Assembly (NCBI RefSeq): GCF_027244095.1
Contig: NC_069669.1
Span: forward strand, 5,792,501 to 5,856,500
DNA: 64,000 nucleotides
From: Hemicordylus capensis
Taxonomy: Eukaryota > Chordata > Lepidosauria > Squamata > Cordylidae
Reading direction: 5' to 3'
This document shows positions 59,595 through 64,000 of the stretch, one piece after another. The number at the start of each line of letters is the position of its first letter. The stretch's first letter is position 1. Both the position numbers and the translations under genes were made by a program. The notes below the pieces were generated by a model, which ran no database searches, was not told the origin of the DNA, and saw only the letters and a list, made by a program, of their open reading frames with translations.

Positions 59595-62500
59595 CACCTG
59601 CACTGTAGTGAAACTTGAGTGCCCAGTTTTTGCTCACCGTATCGGATTCTTTCTGCTAGGCATAGTAGAAACACCTGATTAAGAAATAGCACATGGCACA
59701 CTTTTAGCGGGAATTTCCCCCTGCAGACTACAGGTGGTAGGTTCAAATGTGTGTTTAAGTATTCCCCCATGTGTAAAACAAAGAAAACCCTACCTCCCTG
59801 TGATAGCATTTTGTTTTTATGGAGGAGTATTTAAATGTGATCAGGAACAGAGTCTGAAGTCACAAATACAGTCAACTCAGGAAGGACTATGCTGTGTGCT
59901 GGTTTTGTGTTTAATGTGCTCAAAATTTTAGCTCTAGTGCCGTAGAGTGATCGCTGTAGTCCTGCTTTTCCTGTAGAAGCTGGAACTGGGAGGGTGCAGT
60001 TTGCAGTGGAGCCGAGACAGGATACGGCACCTGTCTTCTCAAACTGATTAGCACATTGCTGATGGAACCATTTCTATTTATCCTTTTAATCCTTCCGTTT
60101 CATATTTGGCACATGAAATGGAAGCTTTCATATGTTATATTTGAACATTTTTTAAATGGTCCACTTCAGTGAGGTCTTGAACAGAAGCCGCTGAATAGTT
60201 TTGTCGCAGCTGTCGTCTTTATCGCATAACAAACAATTTTGTTGATGTTTGTGATACCCATTTGAATGTTCAAATCCCCATTCAGCCATGGTACTTGCTG
60301 GGTGACTCTGGGTCAGTCGCTTCTCTCTCAGCCTAACCTACTTCACAGGGTTGTTGTGAGGAGAAACTTAAGTATGTAGTGCACCGCTCTGGGCTCCTTG
60401 GAGGAAGAGCAGGATATAAAATGTAAATGTGAAATAAACAAGACAGTAATATATGGTTTCAGGTGACTGGTTGACTCTTTGCACCTTGTGCTTGATTTGC
60501 CTTGCAGTACATTTGTAAATGTTGGTAATGTCCAGTGGTAACTGTCTGATAAGCTGCCTGTGCTAATGAGGGATACTCTTGTTCCAAAGGAGCTAATCCG
60601 ATGAATCTTGCTGCCGGAGGAATCGCAGACCAGCAAGCCAGCATGATTTCAGAAGCAGCACTTCCAGCGTCTCTTGGGGCAGCCAAGTAAGCCACACCTT
60701 GAGGAGTTGTGGAGTCTGTTCTTTCCCATTGTAGAAATAATGCTAGCCCTTAGTAATATAACATAACCTCTTCCCACTGTCATTTCCTATTTCCTTTTCC
60801 TAAATATCTTTCCTGTTATCCCATTAACAGCAAACTTGTAATTCTGTTTCATTACCTGTTCTGTGGTGGTCAGTTACTTGCTAAGTTCTTAACTGTTATT
60901 AACAATAAGGAAAAATCTGGAGTGTTGTAAAGAACGTCACAATCTTCCCCCCTTGCCTTTTCTTCAGCTCCTTAATGAACGATGGCACAAATTCTGGCAG
61001 TGTTGGAAATCTCAGTAGCTCTTTGCCAACAGCTACGCCGCCTTCCAGTACTGGAGTGAGGAAAGCCTGGCATGAGCACGTCACTCAGGATCTACGCAAT
61101 CATTTAGTACATAAACTGTAAGTGCTGGCCAGGGCTGGGCACAGCTTACGATGGGACTGGGCACATTAGTTGCCGAAATATTGTGGTGGTTATCCTTGGA
61201 TTTAGGGGCTCAGTGGCTTGGAAGAAGGGTTGTGGGGTAGCAGTAAGGAGGAGTTTGCTCTTCACTGTAAGAACCCCCCCCCCATTCTTAACTGGAAGGG
61301 GTGCTTGCTTGTTTTTAGCCTTTTAGGGACATAGGAAGCTGCCTTCTACTGAGTCAGACCATTGGTCTATCTAGCTCAGTATTGTCTTCACAGACTGGCA
61401 GTGGCTTCTCCAGGGCTGCAGGCAGGAATTTCTCTCAGGCCCCTCTTCGAAATGCTGCCGGGGAGGGAACTTGGAACCTCAAATGCTCTTCCTAGAGTGG
61501 CTCCATCCCCTAAGGGGAATATCTTACAGTTCTCACACATGTAGTCTCCCATTCAAATACAAACCAGGGCAGACCCTGCTTAGCAGAGGGGACAGTTCGT
61601 GCTTGCTGCCACAAGACCAGCTCTCCTCTTCTTGCAGTGTATAGGCAGATATACAGGTAGGCTGTCTGTCTAGCTCTTCTCTCAGTGTTCTTAAAAGGTT
61701 ATTTCTTCTTTCTATAGTGTGCAAGCCATCTTTCCTACTCCAGACCCAGCAGCACTGAAGGATCGCCGGATGGAGAATCTGGTGGCTTACGCAAGAAAAG
61801 TGGAAGGAGATATGTATGAATCCGCCAACAGTAGGGTATGCTACTTTTCCGACAAGTATTTGGTTTTGTGAACTGCACTGTGGTGAAAACTACCGTCGTG
61901 GTGAATGGTCCTGTTTGAGTGTATGCCACTGCAGAGTTCACCAGTGCTTCATTCTCTGGGGGGTGGTTTTGCTTTATTCTAGAGGCTTTTAGCAGGTTGT
62001 GGAGGTGATGTCACTCCTGCAGCCTGATTCACGCAACCAGTGACTGCTGCTTAGCAGGCTTCTTGCCCACCGTTAGAACCTGAAGAGAATACTTGTTGGA
62101 GACATCCTGCATAAAGTTATGAAAACTGGAATGTCATCACATCCGTCTTTCTAGCTTGTCACTGTGGAAACATGGGAACTATCATCTGTTTCATAAGAAC
62201 AGCCCTGCTGGATCGGGCCCAAGCCCCATCTAGTCTAGCATCCTGTTTCACACAGTGGCCCACCAGATGCCACTGGAAGCCTACAGCAGGAGTTGAGGAC
62301 ACGCCCTCTCTCCTGATGTTACTCCCCTGCAACTGGTACTCAGAGGCATCCTGCCTTTGAGGCTGGAGGTGGCCCTCTGACTAGTAGCCGTTGATAGACC
62401 TCTCCTCCATGAAGTTATCCAAACCCCTCTTAAAGGCTTCCAGGTTGTTGGCTGTCACCAGATCTCATGGCAGAGAATTCCACAAGTTGATTATGTGTTG

Positions 62501-64000
62501 TGTGAAAAAATACTTCCGTTTGCTGGGCCTAAATTTCCCGGCAATCAATTTCATAGAACGACCCCTGGTTCTAGTGTTATGTGAGAGGGAGAAGAATGTT
62601 TCTCTCTCCACTTTCTCCACACCATGCATGATTTTATAGACCTCTATCATGTCTCCCCGCAGTTGTCTTTTTTTCTAAACTAAATAGCCCCAGGTGTTGT
62701 AGTCTTGCCTCGTTCCATGTTATGTTTGAGTATGAAAACTAGAGTCTGGCACAAGTTTATTTTCAGTTTAACACACCTGTTGACACTGCAGCTTGGGAAG
62801 CACAATTCTTTGCTCACTGCTCAGAAAGTGGCCCACAAAATCCTGGGCAGCGTTTCATTATGCAGAGCTCCCCCTCCCCCCTTTCCCCCTTGTCTTCCAA
62901 ACCCTCCTGAGCTGCCATCCTCAACATTGGCTCTATTGTCATCCTTAGGACTGTGTAAGTCAGAGGAATCTGCAGCTGACGTCAGAGCCCCTGGAGGTCG
63001 GGGTTCTTTAAATGCTGACCCAGCACTGGCACGGGGAAAGCTGAGTGACTACAAAGAATCTCCGGAGCATCCAGAGAGCAGGTGGCGAGTAACGCAGGGG
63101 TGGCTGGGAACGAATACAAGGCAGCGAGGAAGAAGAGCAGGGGTGCCTGGGGGCCATCGCTCCTCTCATAGCTTCTCCCATAGGAGGGAAGGAACCATCC
63201 TCTGGGAGGAAGTACAACCCGCAGACATCCCTGCTCTCATTCCCAGCCTTCCCTGCATCACTCCCCACCCACCCCTGGGCACTCTCGAGATTCTCTGCAA
63301 CTGCCCAGCTTGCCATGCGCCAGTGCTGGGTTGTCGTTTAAAGAACGCCCGCACCACCTCCATACTAACTGGGGCAATTGCCCTGCAACCCCCTGCTAAC
63401 TTGGCAAAGAGGCACCTTTTACCGTGGTGATTCTCTTTATTTAGCAGGGGGAGAGTAACTGGCCCTATCCAACCCCAGCACAGTACCTCCAATGACTGTT
63501 GCTGGTGTCTATCTTATGTTTCTTTTAGATTGTGAGCCCTTTGGGGACAGGGATCCATCTTGTGTGTTTGTTATTTCTCTGTGTAAACCGCCCTGAGCCA
63601 TTTTTGGAAGGGTGTTATAGAAATCGAATTATTATTATTATTATTAAATTATTATTATTATTATTAATTGGCTGCCGCCTCATGGTAGGGGGTGGGAATT
63701 CTGATGTGGCCAGCCGATTCTTCTGACTTGCACAGTCCTAGTGGTCATCTCACCAGATCTTGGCTATTGCCAATTAGGCCACACTTCCTTTTGCCTACAG
63801 CCTAAATTCTGCCAAGTTCCACGAGGTGTCATTGTCTTCTCAACAAGGTACTCGGATTTGTAACTCTCCCATTATGAAAGTAACTGGTTCAAATTGTAAC
63901 TGTTCATGTGAAATTAGTATTAATCTAAGTCAGCCATGCTGCTTTTTCCCTGGCAATGTATTCTCAAACCTGATCCTTGCATTCTTCATTTCTAGGATGA
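36333..64000 (+). CDS. CREBBP: CREBBP (CBP), N-terminal coding exons, 3' part off the window
   Basis: Coding exons 36333-36417, 39858-40564, 51004-51180, 55886-56135, 57003-57116, 58699-58938, 60590-60686, 60968-61117, 61718-61835 and the first five bases of exon 10 (63996-64000, GAT GA). All junctions are GT/AG with agreeing phase. The start [16 protein letters not shown] is nearly human. Exon 2 carries [18 protein letters not shown] and the nuclear-receptor box LSELL. Exons 4-5 encode TAZ1/CH1, with Cys/His zinc ligands in [26 protein letters not shown] and [13 protein letters not shown]. Exons 8-10 encode KIX ([37 protein letters not shown]). KIX begins GVRKAW where human has GVRKGW. CBP is a nuclear lysine acetyltransferase and co-activator that binds phospho-CREB, MYB and others through KIX and TAZ1. 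Bromodomain, HAT and later domains lie to the right. Introns 1-3 (3.4, 10.4 and 4.7 kb) are filled with repeats. Confidence 0.97.
36846..36965. mobile_element. Palindromic hAT-type element, diverged
   Basis: CAGGCCGGACTGCTCAACTTC, GGACTACAACTCCCATCATCC and the inverse GGGAGTTGTAGGCCAACATC. The target duplication is unclear. Confidence 0.65.
38357..38462. mobile_element. Palindromic hAT-type element with perfect 8-bp duplication
   Basis: Arms TAGGCAACCCTGGCTCTCCA and its inverse, inner GATGGGAGTTGTAGTTC. It is flanked by exact GTGTAGAT copies (38349-38356 and 38463-38470). Confidence 0.85.
38570..39000 (+). mobile_element. CR1 LINE fragment
   Basis: GGTGCAGAAGAGGGCAACCA, TCAGGGTCTGGAACATCTTCC and GGGGCTTTTTAGTTAAGAAA occur in CR1 order, upstream of where the C-terminal WNSLP block would come. 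Confidence 0.65.
39078..39134. repeat. Near-perfect hairpin, 28-bp arms, 1-nt spacer
   Basis: The arm GTTGTTCAGCTGATAAAGAC... (39078-39105) and the inverse of 39107-39134 agree at 27 of 28 positions with one T between them. Confidence 0.9.
40810..40995 (-). mobile_element. tRNA-derived SINE with RTE/Bov-B-like tail
   Basis: Inverted tail AAAGGTAAAGTGTGCTGTTGA, body GTCTTTGGTAGAATACAAG and GATGATGCCTTTCAGCATC. The tRNA-like head is missing. Confidence 0.72.
41700..41965 (-). mobile_element. tRNA-derived SINE with RTE/Bov-B-like tail, near full length
   Basis: Inverted tail GTAAAGTGTGCCATCGAGTC to inverted head. On the minus strand the head reads like a tRNA with a B-box-like stretch (inverse of GGGATTCAAACTGGCAG) and an A-box-like stretch near 41930. 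Confidence 0.8.
44055..44250 (-). mobile_element. tRNA-derived SINE, MIR/Sauria-like
   Basis: Inverted tail TTTATATCCCGCTCTTTCTC, CAACCCTGTGAAGTAGGTTAG, GAGAGAAGTGACTGGCCCAG, and the B-box side (GGGGATTTGAAATCGGG). The A-box end is missing. Confidence 0.75.
44752..44796. repeat. Perfect 16-bp-arm inverted repeat
   Basis: AAACCACAGTTCCCTG (44752-44767) and its exact inverse CAGGGAACTGTGGTTT (44781-44796) around a 13-nt spacer. Likely part of a small DNA element. Confidence 0.85.
44870..44935 (-). mobile_element. 5S-derived SINE, tail fragment
   Basis: GAACTGTCTTCTGCTGAGTC and CTTATCCATCTAGCTCTATAG match the inverted SINE tail. Confidence 0.4.
46225..46420. mobile_element. Diverged element related to the GGGATGTGC hAT family
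   Basis: Contains an internal inverted repeat (GCTTGTAAAGGGGAATCC / GGATTCCCCTTTACAAGC) and CTGGTCTGCCACGGAC, also seen in the copy at 34023-34275. The ends are not clear. Confidence 0.4.
46415..46520 (-). mobile_element. tRNA-derived SINE with RTE-like tail, fragment
   Basis: GTCAATGTCAACTCCTGGTG, CCCACAGAGCCCAGGAG and GGTAGAATACAGGAGGGGTT match the family at 41700. Confidence 0.65.
46545..46990. repeat. Element with inverted-repeat arms of about 110 bp
   Basis: The left arm (46545-46660, with CTGGTACTTTATCAAACTTG and GCCAATGGACAAACTC) is inverted at 46880-46990 (TTTGTCCATTTGCATAC, AGTTTGATAAAGTACCGGAA) with about 220 bp between. Class unknown. Confidence 0.6.
47110..47320 (+). mobile_element. 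L2-tail element
   Basis: CCAGTGACTATTGCTGGTGTC and TTTTTAGACTGTGAGCTCC, then a tail as in the copies at 33670 and 63390. Confidence 0.6.
47472..48016. mobile_element. Tigger/pogo-like element with a nested hAT
   Basis: Left end CAGGAGACCCTTGTTATTTG and right end CGAATTACGAGGGTCAACTG-TA, Tigger-like inverted ends. The hAT copy 47581-47716 lies inside it and is therefore younger. Confidence 0.6.
47581..47716. mobile_element. Palindromic hAT element (CAGTGTTCCC family)
   Basis: Starts CAGTGTTCCCTCTAACAGGG and ends CCCTGTTAGAGGGAGCAGTG. It is flanked by exact ATCCTGAG copies (47573-47580 and 47717-47724). Confidence 0.92.
48515..49795 (-). mobile_element. L2-like LINE, 3' part of ORF2 with nested insertions
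   Basis: Minus-strand frames carry the reverse-transcriptase active site ([10 protein letters not shown]) followed by [14 protein letters not shown] and [12 protein letters not shown], then a 3'UTR. A tRNA-derived SINE (48560-48775) and another LINE tail (about 49015-49140) interrupt it. Broken and non-functional. Confidence 0.82.
48560..48775 (-). mobile_element. tRNA-derived SINE, MIR/Sauria-like, near full length
   Basis: Inverted: tail ATTCCGCTCTTCCTCCAAGG, core CACCCTGTGAGGTAGGG and AGAGAAGTGACTGGC, B box (inverse of GGATTTGAACTCGG) and A box (ACTCTAACCACTACACC). Nested in the L2 3'UTR. Confidence 0.8.
50320..50362. repeat. TG/TC-rich microsatellite
   Basis: GTGTGTGTCTGTGTGTGTGTC-type run on the plus strand. 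Confidence 0.8.
50506..50556. repeat. (ATCT)n tetranucleotide microsatellite
   Basis: About a dozen ATCT/CTAT units, abutting the inverted L2 3' end at its right. Confidence 0.92.
50557..50875 (-). mobile_element. L2-like LINE 3' end
   Basis: Inverse of an L2 3'UTR (TTTGTACACCACCCCAAACTT) and ORF2 C-terminus (GCATTCCACAGTCTTGGGGC encodes the inverse of the APRLWNAL-type motif). Confidence 0.78.
51750..51992 (+). mobile_element. 5S-derived SINE, partial
   Basis: Begins within the 5S-like head (GCAGGGTCCACCCTGGTTACA, AAGGGAGACTAG) and ends with tail GGCAGCTTCCTATCTTCTTATG. Confidence 0.82.
52300..52455 (+). mobile_element. L2-like 3'UTR
   Basis: TTAACCACCCAGAGATGAAAG and GGGGTGGTGTACAAATTTGA, then GATA units: the sense form of the tail inverted at 50557. 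Confidence 0.7.
52488..52864. mobile_element. hAT-like element, GGGATGTGC family, 377 bp
   Basis: Ends TAGGGATGTGCCGAAAC and inverse (TTTTGAACACATCCCTA). Flanks AGGTATTT (52480-52487) and AGGTGTTT (52865-52872) match 7/8. Inner second-level inverted blocks include CTTTAAAGTGGGGGAG / CTCCACTTTAAAGGG. Confidence 0.75.
56208..56512 (-). mobile_element. CR1 LINE 3' end, cut by a SINE
   Basis: Inverse of the CR1 tail (AGCCCTGCTGGATCAGGCCC) up to GGCAGAGAATTCC, where the SINE at 56513 begins. Confidence 0.82.
56513..56755 (-). mobile_element. tRNA-derived SINE with RTE/Bov-B-like tail
   Basis: Inverted tail TGTAAAGGTAAAGTGTGTCG, body GGTAGAATACAGGAGGGG, inverted B-box side GGGATTTGAACCAGCAACC. 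It interrupts the CR1 copy to its left. Confidence 0.8.
57209..57346. mobile_element. Palindromic hAT element
   Basis: Starts CAGGACTGCTCAACTTTGG and ends CGAAGTTGAGCAGGCCTG, inner GACTACAACTCCCATAATCC and inverse. Flanks CCCTAGAA (57201-57208) and CTCTAGAA (57347-57354) match 7/8. Confidence 0.87.
57408..57530. repeat. A+T-rich low-complexity tract, partly palindromic
   Basis: T-rich half (TTATTATTTTTATTATATTT) followed by an A-rich half (AAATAAAATAAAATAAA) that can fold back on it. Confidence 0.8.
57600..58085 (+). mobile_element. Diverged CR1-like fragment
   Basis: TGTGGAACTCACTGCCACAGG and GATGTCTTTAAAAGTGGTATT match the CR1 region after the WNSLP block. The ends are vague. Confidence 0.5.
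59541..59593. repeat. (GT)n microsatellite
   Basis: GT run of about 50 bp in CREBBP intron 6. Confidence 0.95.
60240..60450 (+). mobile_element. tRNA-derived SINE, MIR/Sauria-like
   Basis: Sense copy: B box side (GTTCAAATCCCCATTCAGCC), CTCTCTCAGCCTAACCTAC, CAGGGTTGTTGTGAGGAG, CTCTGGGCTCCTTGGAGG and a GATATAAAATG tail. The A-box end is missing. Confidence 0.78.
61326..61628 (-). mobile_element. 5S-derived SINE, full length
   Basis: Inverted tail GGACATAGGAAGCTGCCTTC to inverted 5S-like head (CTCCCATTCAAATACAAACC, GACCCTGCTTAGCAGAGGGG, CAAGACCAGCTCTCCTC). It lies in CREBBP intron 8. Confidence 0.9.
62190..62705 (-). mobile_element. CR1 LINE 3' end
   Basis: The minus strand encodes [31 protein letters not shown] and [16 protein letters not shown], then the 3' tail (inverse of AGCCCTGCTGGATCGGGCCC). 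Confidence 0.88.
62990..63360. mobile_element. Candidate DNA element with inverted ends
   Basis: GGTTCTTTAAATGCTGACCC-AGCACTGGC near 63000-63030 is mirrored at 63318-63350 (GCCAGTGCTGGGTTGTCG-TTTAAAGAAC). No target duplication was found. Confidence 0.5.
63390..63628 (+). mobile_element. L2-tail element
   Basis: CCCCTGCTAACTTGGCAAAG body, CCAATGACTGTTGCTGGTGTC, then TTTAGATTGTGAGCCCTTTG and CGCCCTGAGCCATTTTTGG. It ends in a TTA repeat. Confidence 0.75.
63629..63668. repeat. (ATT)n microsatellite
   Basis: ATT units following the L2-like tail, probably grown from it. Confidence 0.9.

Larger units (their letters stand above)
58939..60589 (+). other. CREBBP: CREBBP intron 6
   Basis: Holds a (GT)n run and a tRNA-derived SINE, listed separately. 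The rest (58940-59540 and 59600-60240) is anonymous. Confidence 0.65.
61836..63995 (+). other. CREBBP: CREBBP intron 9
   Basis: Holds a CR1 3' end, an inverted-repeat element (about 62990-63360), an L2-tail element and a TTA microsatellite. The flanking parts are anonymous. Confidence 0.65.

Noticed and set aside
1-64000. CRISPR arrays, operons, prophage or retroviral remains
   Set aside because: The DNA is intron-bearing vertebrate sequence; no such arrays, and no LTR pairs, gag, pol or env-like frames were recognised.

Overview
This 64-kb window is vertebrate nuclear DNA, almost certainly from a squamate reptile, most likely a lizard. The host calls rest on spliced open frames that match well-known vertebrate proteins with GT/AG junctions and consistent phase. 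The squamate call rests on the repeats: many SINEs whose head resembles 5S rRNA (the TAAGCAGGGTC and ATGGGAGAC blocks) and whose tail is CR1/L2-like, two kinds of tRNA-derived SINE, CR1, L2 and L1 LINE fragments, and many short non-autonomous hAT elements. Species cannot be told from the sequence.

Layout. (1) 107-4302, minus strand: the first five coding exons of FAM234A (ITFG3), a single-pass FG-GAP-type membrane protein; the rest lies left of the window. (2) 4303-4506: a 204-bp CpG-rich divergent promoter. (3) 4507-15167, plus: all 18 coding exons of TRAP1, the mitochondrial HSP90 (721 aa as modelled). (4) 17077-29989, plus: SLX4, the structure-specific nuclease scaffold, 13 coding exons as modelled (1486 aa), with a 3'UTR to about 30.9 kb. 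(5) 30.9-35.1 kb: intergenic, made largely of repeats. (6) 36333 to the right edge, plus: the 5' part of CREBBP, coding exons 1-9 and the first five bases of exon 10, covering the nuclear-receptor box, TAZ1 and most of KIX. CREBBP introns 1-3 are long and full of LINE, SINE and DNA-transposon copies.

The four genes do not form a pathway. They encode a membrane protein, a mitochondrial chaperone, a DNA-repair scaffold and a transcriptional co-activator. The set partly matches human 16p13.3, but the order differs (in human, CREBBP-TRAP1-DNASE1-SLX4 in transcription order) and DNASE1 is not seen here.

I found no previously undescribed multi-gene system. The more unusual observations concern transposons: a hAT insertion whose target-site duplication contains the FAM234A exon-2 splice donor, two hAT elements placed back to back sharing one target octamer in the SLX4 3'UTR, a dispersed palindromic hAT family whose arms carry a ZNF143-like motif, and a 28-bp-arm near-perfect hairpin in CREBBP intron 1. 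No retroviral, LTR or other virus-like element was recognised.
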